Of a stretch of 64,000 nucleotides of DNA, positions 1 to 13,889 are shown one piece after another (within the stretch, counting starts at the first letter, position 1; every line of letters starts with the position of its first letter). The notes beneath the pieces are model-generated. The model saw only the letters and a program-made list of their open reading frames with translations, made no database searches and was not told the origin of the DNA. The position numbers and the translations under genes were made by a program. Origin of the DNA: Dichotomocladium elegans (Eukaryota; Mucoromycota; Mucoromycetes; Mucorales; Lichtheimiaceae); contig JAIXMN010000005.1 of the NCBI GenBank assembly GCA_025716815.1, forward strand, positions 1,612,001 through 1,676,000, given 5' to 3'.

Positions 1-3000
1 ATTGTTTTGGTCAAACCGCTTGACAAACTGGAGAGATATATCCTCGAGTGTAGCTACACTCTTCTCAACGTTCTTGCTCAAAAACTGGATCGAGGTAACC
101 GACAGGAGAAGCGCACTGGTTGATGACGAGGAATGATGGTGGTGTTCTGGTGATGAGGCATCCAAAGGAATGGCAATCCCAATTCGACGTACATTGACGG
201 ACAACAGTTTGCCCTCCAAAAGAGAATGGGATGCTATATTCTGATGCGTTGGAATATCACTCTTGAAGGACTGCACGAGGCGCTTAGTGTTGGATGCAAT
301 CCGATCCAGCTCAGTCTTTTTTAGTTCCTTCTTCTTCTTGAGTTCCATGTCATAATAGATATACATATCCGCGAGCTTCCCAAGTGCAATAGGTTGCATA
401 ACTGTCTGTATACGCGAGACACTGATATGGAACGGATCGATTTTCCACTCATTCATATTATCCTCTTTTGGGGAATAATTGTGAACGTCAAAATCCATGA
501 CGATGTATGCCAGGCGATTTCGTTGGTACAATTTGAGTGTATCCGACTTGCTGTAGCTTTTATCAGCCATCGGATGCTTCTGATGAGGCTCTTCCTTCCC
601 TGGCGCCAGATTATCACCCGTATGCTCGAGTGATAGGGCAAAATTGCTGCCTTTGACTTTCCACATCAGATGATCAGGATGAAGCTCGTTGGACAATGAT
701 GCGTCAAGCGCATTCGACTCGAATACGCCGATTGCTGAAGGACTGTCGGCGGCAATTCGAAGTCCGTTCAGACTGATATCCATGCTGTAGGTAATCTTTT
801 GAGGCGATTGAGAGGGCCATGGCATAGCTTGTGTCGTTCCGGGCATAGTAGTATCGGCAGCTACACTGTCTTTATTGCTCGCATTGCTGCCGCTCGAGGT
901 CGCAACTGCGACAGTAGCGCCCCGCTTCTTCTTGTCATAAGAGAGTACTTCGACTAATTCACCGATTTCGTTGCCGAGAAGCGAATGTGCAGTTAAGAAC
1001 GAGTCGATCATATTGACATTCAGAGTCAAAGCAATAAAATCGACAAACACTGTAAATCTCATACGGCGCTGAGACACTCCGTTTACGGTTTCGCTCTTAA
1101 AATTGCCAGTACTACGAATCCCTGGAATACTAAATGTCCCTCCAGCATATTCATCATGGGGCTGCTTCTGGGGATGCTGCTGGGCAACAAGTGGGCTACT
1201 TTTGGTGATCAAATGGATCTCTTGCTTTGAAAGCTGTGCTGCATATCGTTGTTGAATATAGTCCGCCTTGACTTGCGTTTCATTCACCGTCATGAAGAAA
1301 TCATTGATCGTATACTGGACAATTAGCGATGGCAGCAGATCAAAACGGATATCAAACTCGTTTAGCAGAAACTGGAGTTTCAGGTCAAACCTTTTTTCTC
1401 CAGTATTCATTAGCGAGGCGGAACCTCCTAATTTCTTCTTTTTGATATCATCAAGCGCCAGTGGAGCCGCTAATGCTGTTGCTTTGCGCTGCTCTTCCCA
1501 TTCATTCAACAGGTTTTGGAACAAGAATTGATACCGTTGTCCTTGCTCTGTGCGCCAGTCTTCGATGAACTCGTATAGTCGCAAAACACTCTGTGGTGCA
1601 TGGACGCTAAACTTGTGAATGTTGGAAAAAACATTCAGCACTTCCTTCCCTGCATTCTGCTCTGATGAACGCGACTGCTTGCGCAGCAGCCGCGTTGGTT
1701 GGCTGATATTGGCATTCACATTAATACCATCGAGCGTTATCACCAGAAGTTCGCTGAACTGGGTATGTGGTGTCTGGCCTTTCATTTCATAAAATCGCAC
1801 GTCGACAAATTCTATCAGACCACCGGCTTCTAATATCAGGCGACTGCTTTGATTTCCCGGGTTGTGTCGCTTGTTGGATGCCTTGGCAGAGCTCCTGAGG
1901 CCGGAGCCTGTATCTGAATCGGCTTTATCAGATGATGCAAAGAATGGTAGCGGGGTAAGCTTGGGATTAGAAAAAATCAAAGAGCCCTGAATGCCGCGGA
2001 CTGTGCTCTGCATTGTCAGCTTCTGTGCTCGCGCACAGACGTCAATATCTCGCACTGTTAATAATGCTTGAGCAACAATGTCGATTTTGTTTACAATGGT
2101 CTTGATGTCGAATGAATCATTCATCACTGCTACTGACGAAGACGCTTCCGCTCTTAATGATGACGGTGCAGCAGTAGTATGAACCAGGTTGCGTAGCTTC
2201 GCAGTAAAAAGACGTTGCACAGTAAGCATGTGGCGTGCGAATGCAAGAATCGTCGGATTGATGGTGATATTGATGGATCCGATCCCAGCCTTACTGATCA
2301 CATCGAGATAGCCATCTCGTTGCTGGCTGGGATTATTGTACCGCCGGTCAGACTCACCACTAGCCCTTGGAATCGCTTCGTCTTGGTGATGGCGTTCAAT
2401 AGGCGATCTTTTATACACACACTCAAGGCCCACTTCGACCTCGGTAATGCTGATACTATTATCATCCATCTCCTGCTCTTCCTCAAAAATGCAGAAGTCA
2501 AACGCTCGTATGTTGATCTTGGCCAAATTAACAGACGAGATCAGAAAACTAACAAGCTTCTCCATCTTATCATGTCGCTGGTCGAGTGAGGTATCGTGTG
2601 GACGGTGATTAAATGTCTGCGTCAAGAGGCGGCAGTTGGCGATCTCCATGGCATTAATCTCCCAACTCCGCCAAAGTGCCAATGTCTGTACAACCGCCTC
2701 AAACATTTGCCTTGAGTTAAGTGGAAGCGACGAACTGCCCCTCGAAAGCTTGTATTGAAGACTGGCACGCTGACCAGCGTCTATTGCGCGCAGACAATAT
2801 CTCATGCGTGCCAACAGCTTCCACCCGACGTCATTACGGAAGTTCCGAGAGCCAAGACGTAACACTGTGGTCGGTTTGGTCAAGAAGAGCGGATCGCCTG
2901 TCGTAGCAGGATGTTTCGAAAACAAGGACACTTCGTGGATAAACATTTGGATTTGGTTCGTGCGCTGGTTCTGGAATGTCTGGAGAATAGATTTGAAGTC

Positions 3001-6000
3001 GTCAACAAACACTAGCCATGCGTAGACGGCACCCACAAGGATCTCAGCCGCTTCAGTAATGATGATAGTCGATAACCCCCCAATGTCGATGTTCAGATAA
3101 TTCGGTTTTTGCGAGCCGAGCCACTTGAACGAGAACTTAGTAAGTACAAAGTCGATTACCACGAGTTCATTGGTAGTATGGTTCTCCTCGTCTGCGTTCT
3201 TTTGGGTGGAGGATGCGCGCTGCGAGAAGTGCTGTCTGGAGCCGGGGATACCAAAGACCATATGCTGACGTGTTGTTGGCGGATGGTGCCCAGCACTTAC
3301 GTATTGAACTTTACATTCCAGGTTTCCCAGATCAATGTGAACACGTGATTCTCGTAGTACCATTTTCGACTCGGCAACCGATCGTTTCTTTTCGTCATAC
3401 GCCTCATCCTGGAACTTGACATTGCCTATCATGCTGAAATCCTTAAGAAATATGTCCGCTGTGCATAGCGTTGTGTCTTTTTCATCGTATTGCGCACTGA
3501 TATGGGATCGACCATCCTTATAGGACGGCAGGTCATCAGGAAGCATGACATTCTGGATGAAGTGAAAGTGGGTACTAGGCAGGGAAACGGCAAACTGCGT
3601 GCATACAAACTGGTCCGTCAGATAACGGGTCAATTGGCTGACGTACTCTATTTGAAGCGAGTCCATCATGCTCTCAAGATCCCAGTCCTAATATCCCGGT
3701 CAACACACTTCGTTCTCCGAAAATTGTCAAAAATCGTACTCACATAACGATTGATCGCTTCAGAGACTTCTTGTACAATTTTGACAAGAATAGGTGTCAT
3801 TAGCACCTGGAGAGGACTTGTCGCTTCAAGGACAGTTGTTACGACCACTTCATTGCCTATGGCATCATCGTCGTCCTCGTAGACGTGTATTTCGTCCTCA
3901 TCCATATATGAACTGCCATTAAGGGGCTCCGTTGAACCGGGGAATAAGAAAAGCGGGCTCTCTCGTTTACGAGTAAAGGGGTTGGCGGAGCCCGAATCAT
4001 CGGATGAGCTATAGAAGTTATCCTGCTTTATTCAAAGAAACACTTTAGTGAAGTCCAATTCGCGGATGTCAACAAAGAAGAGCCAGTACCTTCAGGGGTA
4101 TAAAACACGTTTTTGGAGGTGGTAAATAAGGCTGGAAGAAACTATTGCCACGATTGCCTGCCTGGGATGCGGTTTTCACTGAGTAACGATGCAAATAACC
4201 ACTGTACGGAATAGAAGGCGGTATCGTAGTTCCTCCTGGAGTTGCTTCTGTAGCCTTCGATGTTTGCTTCTCGTCATGACTCACGCTAAGTGGCGGATAC
4301 TCGTCTAATAGCAAATCCACAGTTAAGAGTTTTGTCCCAATGTGCCCAGATTCATTTACAGACCTTCACTATCTGAAGGCGGCAAGGACTCTGAGCTGAG
4401 ATGGTAGAGTTCTTCTGTAAGTATTAAATTATGTAAATCTGCAAACTCATCGTTGGAATATGCCGTGTGGAAGGATTCATTATCATTGGAGACTGCGCTT
4501 TTTCGTGAGCGCTGATCATTATAAATATCGTCATTACTGGCGTTTCCCCAGTCGCGAACGTACGACCCAACACTTGGTTTATCACTGGCTCCAGCAAAAG
4601 ATTGAGCGACATTAGTCATGCCGTTTTGACCGCCTGACGGCTGAACAAGATAGAGCGTGTTGGATTCCGCATCTTTCATGCCTTCACCAGCTAGGTCGAG
4701 ATTTTGTTAGCGAAATCTCAGCATATATAAATGCTATACTCTGCTTTCATCAACCTACTTAAATAAACAGATTTGTAAAGTGGAGCATATAGTACGCCGA
4801 CGTGTTGATCCGCGTTATTTTGCGAATCTATGCTCAAATAAATGGGTAGATGTTCTATGCATACGCGCACACAGGACACTAACCTGGTGATTCTGTATTT
4901 TTCTGGTAAAGATGAACACAGCGACGAGTCGCGTAATCCTGAGCACGAATAAAATTCTGCTGTGCTTTCCTTAGTTTTCGCCACTCTTTCGTATGGCGAT
5001 ATACGGTGGTGTTCACACCCGTCGATAATCTTGCGACCTCAACCCATGAGTAGTCACCCTTTAAAAGGTAAATTTGTTAGATAATGGCCTGTGCGGGGTA
5101 TCCATAAATCGATACCAGTGCAGTATTTTACCTCAGCTATGCTCTGCCCACGTATGTGATGGTCTTGATTGGCAAGAGCGGTTACCACAAATGTAGGCAT
5201 CGATACGCACACTCGCTGATTATACTTATCATTCACCAGATTATCAAATTCCACTTGTATGCCCTCTTCGAGAGCCACCTTTGCAGCACTGTGTTCATTC
5301 ATAAGATAGAGATCCACTTGTTTGATAGTTGCCTTGAGGAATGTTACATCCGGATCGGCTGCAGGCGCAATTTCAGATGGTACAGCATTGTCTTCGTCGA
5401 TCATATCGTAAGCAAACGTCTGGGCAAAATTCGTTGTCCCCAATAAAAAGGAGGGTTTCACCTCGCCACTGATCCGCCCGACCTCAAAATCCCAATGGCA
5501 AAGATAAGTGGACGTTTCAGGGAGCGGGCCAAAAAGCCGATGTGCATATATGTTAAGTTCTGTAGTAACATGTGTATGGATTTAACAGTAATTCTAACAA
5601 GCGATATACGTCTCATACCATCAATATATAAAAAGTTTCCTTGATCCCGAACGTTTCTGGCTCGGATGAAGGTCTTTTTAGAGCTTGGATCTGTATGGCT
5701 CTCTCTGGTCCACGTGATCGGACTAACGTTCACGTACATGTCTATAAGAGGAGTTGGACAGATTAGTCAAAATAAGCACTGTGCTAGATCCAAACCGTTA
5801 CACCCATCTCACCCATATAGATATCCAAGTTTCTCAATTCCAGCTGGAGCTCTTGAAAGTCCATTTGTGAGTAATGCGAGCAATCGTATAGATTCTCCGG
5901 AAGCAACAATGATCCGTCCTGAACATCGACGAGAACATAAACTTCGAAAGGATCTTGTATCTCCTGTTTTTGATTTTGTTTAACAATATAGCTAAGTTTC

Positions 6001-9000
6001 TCATTTAAACTTACCTTGGACTCAGCATGACGACGTTTAAGTTCCAGATGCTTTTGCGGGTTTGCTCGGCGTTGCCGATATTCATCAATAGTAGAAAAAT
6101 TGATCCAGCTACCCGCGTAGTTGTCGCGAAGAATCATAAGGTATCGGATCACGGTGCCAAACAGCTTACATGTTACACCGTTCATCTAAAAATTCTTACC
6201 ATTAGGGCTACGTTATTGAGTGAATCACGAAAGCGATATAGTCACCTTAATATTTAGATTAAGCGACTCGATATGGCGCAAGACATCAACAGTTGAGTAG
6301 CTTTCATAGGAGCCGTAAATTTCAGCGTTAACACTGACACCAAAGCGAGCATCATCTTCTTGCATAAATGCGCTCAGCGTATGTGAGCTTTGGAGTGAAA
6401 TACCGATATCAAACTGCTCAATCTTTTTCGAGAAATATTAGGCATTATAGTAAATCTGCCGGTATTTTTCTTCTGCTTACATCTGCATGGAAGTTTATCG
6501 TAGTTACTTCCGGTTGATAATCGGTGAAGGGAAGAGACATTGTAAACTTTAACTTGCTTGAACGCACGCGGATAAAAGCTATATTCGAGGAAACTAATCA
6601 GAAACAAAATGCAACGAATTTGCTATGTTGCACGTACCGTTATCCTGCAAGTCGTTGGGGTTGCTGATAATATTATGTTCATTCACGCAGAGGTAAATCC
6701 ATGGTTCTGAGATATTGATGGCAAATTTATACGTTACAGGTATAAAGTGGAGTAGATCAGGAGCAGGTGTAGATCCCCAGTCCTTGATTAAGTCTTGAAT
6801 TAAGAACACGTGGTCTCTCAATAGGAAGATCTCGGGTTTCTTGATGGATGTATTGATCTCCCATTCGCGGTGCGCGTTCCATATCAGTGGAGAGTGCATA
6901 GCCAGGGACAGCTAAATAAAGAAACTTAAAGGATATTCCAAAGTACAACTGTTATATACGTGAGATGTATACATACATCGAAGCAAGCGGTCTGCAATAA
7001 TGAGGCATAATTGACACTGGTTGATACGATCACATCCTTGAGGTGGAGGTCATTTGTGACGGTAGTCCCATCGATACCAATAACAAAGGGAACCACTGTC
7101 TTTAACGTCGATCCTGGTCCTGTTTTGATATCGATCCATCCATATGGGCGCGTATAGTAGCCATCTGTACCGATGTCAAGGCCTTCGGATTCGCTGTCAA
7201 ATTTCCAATCCTGGTTACACAGACACATGATTTTCATTAAGGTTAGTGCCGATATCATGGACGCTGCATTCGCCACAAGTTACTTTTGATTTTTCGCGGG
7301 TCGGTACCCGGAATGTTGCCTCAGTCATAAGGTCTACGTGAAATTCAAACGCAGTGGCTACTCTCAAGTCACCTGGTCGAAGAAAAGCTGTTGGTACGTT
7401 GTTTCTGTGCGAACTTGGAAAGAAATAATCTTGGAGTGCTGACCTAGAAGATAAGGAAGTCATCAGCACAGTTTGAGAGAGAAAAGTATAGTATTGCTTT
7501 TTTACCGCTGCCGATCTGCCCAGGGTCCATAATGAAACATTGCGTTCCATAACAGTAGACGTACACCCCATTCTGGCGGAAGACCTCCGTTCCCAACATC
7601 AATACCGACACCTGACGACCCCAAGGCACCTGTGGACGGTACCGGACCTTTTCAAAATCCATGTGAGGTCAGCAAATACATTCATATTTATATACACTCT
7701 GAAAGGATAAAACAGGCAATACCTGCAACGTCAGAATAGTACAGTACAGCCATTTTGCTACATTCGAGAACATTACTCACCCTAGCATATTCTTCGTGAA
7801 AAGTGCTAGGTTGAGCCATTGCCGACGGATCACGATGGGAACGTGCCATATCCGGTCCATGTTGCACATGAGCAAACCGTCCTCCTTTTTTCCAAGGGTT
7901 GAACAAAATCCGGATGGGGAACATCAGCAAAGAGATCAGCCTATAAAACAGGGCAATTACTTCTTGCCATTTACGGGAGACATCATAACAAACAACTTAC
8001 GGTCCCAAAAACATACTTGCGTAATGCTGCATCGTCGCGACAGCTCCTTCTCCTCCGCTGGAGACCACGGCTGGTTGATCTGAGTCATTTTGCTGCACTA
8101 CGAAATCCATGTTATCCTTCAGACTGATCTGGCATTTGCGGAAGACAAGGTCGGCCACAGAACGATAGTGGTCCATTTCTGTTCGAGATTCCTCTGTACT
8201 CCAGATGCCACTAGCTTGTGCGAAATGTCCTACGATCATCGTAGAGAGTTCACTGTTGCCGATAATTACGGCCCCAGTGGTGCACTCGAACTGAATTGGC
8301 ATCAAGCGTTGGATTAATGATGCTTCCACTGCCGCAGCTGGCGTCTGTTTTTCGGGATCATCGGCTCCGGGACTTGCACCATTCTGACTACCGTTAATGT
8401 GTAGCTCTGATATCGAGAAGATGATCAATGGTCAGGATTGATATTGAGTATATTTCATTTACCAGATGTAGCAGTAGATGTGCCTTCACGCTCAAAGGCA
8501 GACATGCCCAGAATATCCCGCATAGACTTATATGCTGGTGTGTTGTTGTAAATGAACCATTCGAGACCCTCGATGCTGCAAACAATCCTGCACGGCAATT
8601 TGCTTTTGACGTTATCTGGCGTTGTAGATGCTGTTTTGACAGATAAGTACAGCGAGAATGCAGTGCGTCTGAATGTGTTTGACCTGTCTTTTCACTGTCT
8701 GCTTTCCGAACGTTCATCAGCCAGTATTGTATGGAGATATGGCCTTTGACAATCGAGATGGACTGATTTGTGGACAAATACCGCAAGTTTTTAAACAGAA
8801 TGCGTGCCCCAAGTAGGGTAACACGTATTGAGTCTGATTCATCATGGTAAAGCATGATTTTAGTATCTGTGTACTTTTTTTCACTCGTGGCCAAAAGAAA
8901 AAGGGATAAAGAGTCATAAAAATAAGATCGTACCAAACTGAACGTAGGCGTTGTAACGTCGCCATGTGTATTGATTAATTAGCCAGGTGAGAATCTGTGC

Positions 9001-9141
9001 CAGCACGCGATTGAAGTAAAAGAGGAAGAACAGAACGACTACAACGACAACTAGACAGTAGACGACAAAAAGCCAAAAGTCTGAGGATGACTGGAAGTTG
9101 CCATTGTTGACACCTTCTAATCCTATGGAATCGGGTGACAT
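1..9141 (-). CDS. CSF1: Csf1/BLTP1-family bridge-like lipid transfer protein (5' part; C-terminus beyond the window)
   Basis: Giant protein of the Csf1/Tweek/BLTP1 family, ER-anchored rods thought to move lipids between membranes at contact sites. The ATG at 9141 is followed by a short leader and one transmembrane helix at residues 22-44 (FWLFVVYCLV...), the usual Csf1 N-terminus. Successive exons keep family landmarks that I recognise from the yeast protein: VTLLGARILFKNL, KGHISIQYWLMNVRKA, the LPCRI..SIEGLEWFIYN block, and LLRDHVFLIQDLIKDW followed by YLCVNEHNIISNPNDL. The first exon is 9141-8934 (intron 8933-8867). The 5' half is cut by many small introns, whereas the reading frame from 3687 down to base 1 is open without interruption (at least 3.7 kb). 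The gene leaves the window still coding, so the C-terminus is missing. An upstream ATG at 9279 is in frame but would add a low-complexity leader over a GA repeat, so I prefer 9141. Internal exon edges were not all resolved. Confidence 0.93.
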
Positions 9142-9949
9142 AAAGGAGAACCGACGTGGTTGGTGAAGAAAGAGAGGGTATTGGAATGAGAGAGAGAGAG
9201 AGAGTATATGCGTGCAGGAAAAGGAAGGAGTGAGAAGTGGAATAGAGCCCTTTTGAACTACACCTGCAATCTCAGTCACATCCAGATATGGTAAGGAGTT
9301 TTGCTCAGTAGCTATTCCCCAGCCAAGCAGAATGAGACAATGCTCACATTTGCAAACCCATCATAGTGCACGAAACAATCTAAATCTTTCTTTTCTCCTT
9401 GGTATCCCTTCAGCAGTTTTGACCATTAGCGAAATCCATCCAAGCGTCCTTAACGTACACACAATAGGTAATACCAACATTTTTCGCGTGTCATACCTAA
9501 TATGGAGTTTCTCAAACAAACAAGTTTGTTTATACTTTCAAAAATAGGTAACTGAAAAGTTAATCTTTGGAGGATGATCTATATCGTATGTATAGGGATA
9601 AATAGATAGATGAGAATATATTTACTTATCAATGACATAGTCCAGATGCATAGACCAGACAAAGTCATCGACACTATGGTCCTGCCTATCTTCGTAAAGA
9701 TATCGGTTAAATATAAAGTACAGGCACGTACTTTTTGCATTGGGTGGCTCGCGGGCTTTGAATAGAATTCGTATTGCCATGGGAATTCAAAGATCAAATG
9801 TGTTAAATAACACAAACACATTTTATATATCTTTGCTTCCAGAGCAAAACATGTAACTAAGAAGAATAGACAATATAAGTACGGTGGGAGGAAGAAAAGG
9901 ATAGAATGAAGGAGAGGAGTATAAAAATAGGCTAGATGAATAAATGGAA
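9142..9949. other. Intergenic: csf1 promoter side and RAX1-like 3' side
   Basis: No gene seen. Contains an AG dinucleotide run near 9188-9205, directly upstream of the csf1 start and probably in its 5' UTR, and AT-rich sequence toward the end of the RAX1-like gene. Short ORFs here have no recognisable protein features. Confidence 0.6.
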
Positions 9950-11439
9950 TTAGACGGCACGCAGTCGATTTCCGGGGATAAAGACAAAGATAATGTTTGA
10001 TATAACTGATAGAGCGACCGTCAGCACAAGGAGGAATATGGCCCGTTTACGATGCATATGCATGACAGTCTTATCCTGAATATGCGTGAAAACAAAAAAA
10101 CTTGTTTCACTAGCCGAAAACAAAAGAAATAAATTAGTTCTAAGCTGCTTTTCTCTCGCCTCTCTCGCAGTTACCTCTTCCGCGTAAATGTTATCCACCA
10201 TGCAAAATCAGAGAATCCTGCTAACATGCAAGTCCATCCAAAAAAGAAGGGGATGATACCCCACCAGCGGGTTGTCATAGAACCACTGTCAAGGAAGATG
10301 AAGCTCAACTCAATCGCAAAGGCTAGAGTTAACAATAAGACACCGAGCACCACAAGAAGACGAGAAGTCATGCAGGAGATGTTGCTATTGAGCATGGTAT
10401 CGATAAACTGTGGGTAGTAGAATACGTTTAGGACCTCAAAGACGTGAGACCGGGCAGATTCAAAGACAACCGGCTCTGGTCGGTGATGCTTTTCAATGAG
10501 TTGATTGAGCACCTGGCGGTGATCGTCCGGTAAATGGATGGGCTGGGCTGCATCGTGTGGTGAGCAAAATGTGCGGTAAATACGGGTCGCATTCTGTTGC
10601 AAATCGAGGCGACTAAGCGAGCGACCACTAGGGTTACGAGACGCATACTCGTCCAACGTAGTTGTCGTATGATTGTGGTGCGACATCTGAAAGTAGGTCT
10701 GACTTCCCAGCAGATTCTGTTTATCCGATGTCTCAATGTATCCGCTGCCGCTTCCAGTAATACCATTATTACCGCCATGAGTATACATGGTCATCATTGT
10801 GTCTTTCGTATTAGCCGGCTTTTCGGCCGCGCTCTCAAGGAACCGAGAGAGTCGATCTTTGTTTTGACGATGCTCACTTTGAAGGTGTGCGCTCCAGAGT
10901 TTCTCATGCGTCTCAAGTTCAAGCAGAAAGTTCAGGTTCTGGTGTGCGCCACGACGTCGAAGAAACGCGACAAAATTGGATTGAGTAAGTGGCTGCCGTG
11001 TGTGGACCCGCATCATCTGATCTAGAGTAGGTAAACCATTCGCACGAAGATTATAGTCCTTCATTTCTTGCCATGCGGCCATGGGGGCCTCGTCAAACGG
11101 ATCAGAGAAGCCATATGTTTTATGCTTGAGGTTACCACTTTGTGTCACGGATCGGACCGATGTATCAACTGGATGGACGGTTGAAGGGCTGTGTTGGTTG
11201 TTGACGCTTTCGCTGGATGATAAGATTGTCATAGGAATCCCGCGCTCTTTCTCTTCTTGCATTTGCAAATGCAGATCGCTCTCGAGTGCAGACTCGAGTC
11301 CTCGGGAATGTAATCGACTGTTCGCAAGTCGAATGCTCCAAGGTCTATGAGAGTCATCTACCGTATTCTCAAAACCTTGCGAATAAGGTGAGGGAGAGGG
11401 CTGGTTGTGCGAAGGATGTTGATTGTATGTTACAGACAT
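9950..11439 (-). CDS. RAX1: RGS-domain protein with three C-terminal membrane helices (RAX1-like)
   Basis: 474-aa protein from two exons, 11439-10175 and 10109-9950. The 65-nt intron 10174-10110 (GTAACT...CTAG, with a CTAAT branch point) joins in phase and removes the stop at 10171. Residues 1-120 are Ser/Pro/Asn/Gln-rich and probably disordered. An RGS-like domain begins at LPTLDQMMRVHTRQPL (about residue 136), continues through NFVAFLRRRGAHQNLNFLLEL, and ends near residue 355 after a long low-complexity insertion. Three hydrophobic segments follow: RLLVVLGVLLLTLAFAI, WWGIIPFFFGWTCMLAGF, and AIFLLVLTVALSVISNIIFV in exon 2. RGS plus a C-terminal membrane region is the architecture of fungal Rax1 proteins, which mark cell poles and bud sites in yeast. 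The role here is inferred from architecture only. Other fungal RGS-membrane proteins of similar layout remain possible. Confidence 0.82.
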
Positions 11440-12608
11440 GGTTTTTGTGGGTTATAATTAAATGAAGGAGTGGACTAGAATAGACATGGCAAGGAGAGGG
11501 GATCTTTTAGAAAAAAAATAAGAGTGGCTATGGATAAGGAGAGAGGGGCGGTTCCCTCGAGTTCTGAGCCCGGTAAATTTCGTTCTCAGCCAATGGGACA
11601 AATTATATCCCAGCCAATCAATAAGCCCTATACTATGTTAGAGTTTTATTTGCACTTCACTCTCTATTCTGCTCGTCCGTGCACCCTGTATTACAGCAAT
11701 TGTTTTCCACGGTATCGTAAAGAAAGGCACTGATGTTGAGGAATATAATGTTTAATCGCAAAAGCATTGCTCATTTCTATAGACGTGCATAGAAATATAT
11801 CGGCATTTAAACCCCACGTGTGTTTTATTCTGCATTGTTTCCCTATGAGCTTCTCCTACTCACATTTTCGATATTCAAACCTGAATCCCTATCCCTTCCT
11901 GCATGCTGATCTGGCGCCTGCGCCTGATTGCAGCAACATATCTCTCCTGCACCCACGTATACAAGAACAATGGTGTCGTACTGAATGCTTGGCAAGATTA
12001 TTCAGTGGGTATGATAATGATGGAGACAGATACTGTTGGGTAGTAGACCGTTGGTGTGGCACATTGCTAAGAGTACGTATTTGCTGTTGCACCAACCGTT
12101 AGGCCTGGGTTAATTCTACTACTGTCACCATCTGTAATAGTGTCATTTACTATCGTACCAAAAATTTGATAGAATTCCTATACGCTATATGATGGTACCA
12201 AAGTAAGGTTGCTATGTATTCGTTTGTAGAAGAATGATGTGACTGGAAGAAAATGTTGTTATCAAGGTAGTGAATATATTAGAAATATATTACCAAATCC
12301 TTTATGTCCAAGTCTATGGTTGGATCCACATTACTCTACCCAGGAAACCATACTCTAGCTTCCAATCACTTGCCAACCCTATGCTGCTTGCTAACACAAT
12401 AACTCTTCATCTAGAGTCTGTAATCTAATTTTAAGATTATGCTGTCTCAAACAGGCGTTTTCGATCCCCTCTTCTCCAAGGACGATATACGTGAACTTGT
12501 ATAATTTGACGTTGCAAAATTACACATTTGTGAGAAAAGGAGAGCTGCGTGGCTTTATATAGAAAAGAGGCTGCCGGTGTGCAAGCAATGGGGGAGTTTC
12601 GGTAAGTT
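11440..12608. other. Intergenic: promoter side of RAX1-like gene, 3' side of ARPC5
   Basis: About 1.2 kb without a supported gene. The ORFs at 11524-11733 and 11767-12102 have no domain-like composition. AT-rich stretches lie near 12150-12300. Confidence 0.55.
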
Positions 12609-13326
12609 TTAAAGCACAGTGCGTTTGTCAGACATGACGCGCACAATGCAACCTACGCCAGCAGCTTCGGTTAACTAGAAAAATTGATATTAAATACATG
12701 GCGGCTGGACATAAACCACGTTCCCAACTCTTCAAATCCACCTCTCCCAAAAAGTGTCAACTCTCTTTTTCACATTACATACTTTTTCATGCCATGTCAG
12801 GAGAACGGCTGAATTGTAGAGCTCTGGTCTTGCAAGTCCTGCATAGAGGTACTTCATCAGCAGGTCCTGCTGATCAATGCTCAATGAGGATATGGTGGAC
12901 ACAATATCATTGGCTTTAACTAGATTCAAGGCGTCAATAACCGTCTGCGTGCTGATAATCTAATGATTGTATGAGAAACATTCGCGTGTACTATCTTTTC
13001 TTCTCCCCGGTACCTTGGCTTGAGCAAGATGACGACCGTAGGGCGGGTCATCAAGCGAACGAAGCAATGCGCTCTTTGGGTCGCCTCTAGTAAATTGATA
13101 GGTGTGTTAAATTGAAATAGAGCTTCGAAATGATGAGGCAACCGTACGTCACTGGCTGGCAAACTCACCGTGTTAAAAAGTTGCGAACGTCTGTGCTTCG
13201 TGTACGTGCCAAGGACTCGACTTGGTCAGCAGGGAGCTGAATCTCGTACTCTGCTAAGATTTCATCTTCTGTGTACGCGTCCTCATCGTACTGGTCAACG
13301 TCAATGGTGCGCCAATTATCAGCCAT
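12609..13326 (-). CDS. ARPC5: Arp2/3 complex subunit 5 (p16-Arc / ARPC5)
   Basis: Smallest subunit of the seven-protein Arp2/3 complex, which nucleates branched actin filaments at endocytic patches. Four exons fit in phase: 13326-13169, 13086-13014, 12944-12783 and 12674-12609, giving 152 aa; human ARPC5 has 151. Family landmarks run in order: an acidic start (WRTIDVDQYDEDAYTEDE), the GDPKSALLRSLDDPPYG repeat in exon 2, then VDLLMKY-like DLLMKYLYAGL and the LLTWHEK motif in exon 3. The conserved tail GVGCIVRVMSDKRTVL is in exon 4. The second acceptor must be the downstream of two nearby AGs (ending at 12945); the upstream one gives an immediate stop. An in-frame ATG at 13437 exists, but the 13326 start matches the family length. 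The gene is divergent from the HSPA12-like gene. Confidence 0.95.
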
Positions 13327-13889
13327 GGGATAGAAATAATTAATGGAGAAGGGATGGGATGTGGTCAAAGTATAGTCCGAACTCCACTTGTGCCACGCCT
13401 TCTTACTGCTGCGTATCGGATATGATTCCGCCACCAATGACGTTCGTCACTCTGTCGACACTTCAAGGATAGTAATATTGCAAGCAAGCAAACAAACAAG
13501 CAGCACATGCAGAAGCCCATCATCCTTCGTCTAGTCCATAGAGGCGATACTCGCTAATGGTAGATCTTCGCTAACGCGACCATGCGTATAGTAATCTTCT
13601 CAATACACATTAATTTTATGAGATGAAATCATTACATATCGTTCACAGGTACAATTCTCACTGGGAGACACATGCCTTCCATCTGTGAGGCACAACCTCC
13701 TGTTCACAATGAAATGCTTCCCTTGTTTGTCAGTCGTTGTCAGTTTGCTGATCAAGCAATAGAAAAGGGGCTCTCGCCAAAAGGCTGTTTTATGAAGCTT
13801 GGCAGAGCATAGAATCAAAGAGCTCATAAACTCAGTCCTTCCGAAGTCTTTTCTCTTTCGTTGCTTGAATTGTCCCCCTTTCTATCAGA
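13327..13889. promoter_or_regulatory. Shared divergent promoter region, ARPC5 (-) / HSPA12-like (+)
   Basis: A 563-bp gap between two outward-facing start codons, so it must carry both promoters. It has an AAGCAAGCAAACAAACAAGC run near 13483-13502. No further element is assignable by eye. Confidence 0.45.

Noticed and set aside
10597..11025. 142-aa plus-strand ORF opposite the RAX1-like gene
   Set aside because: Antisense shadow of the coding exon; no features of its own.
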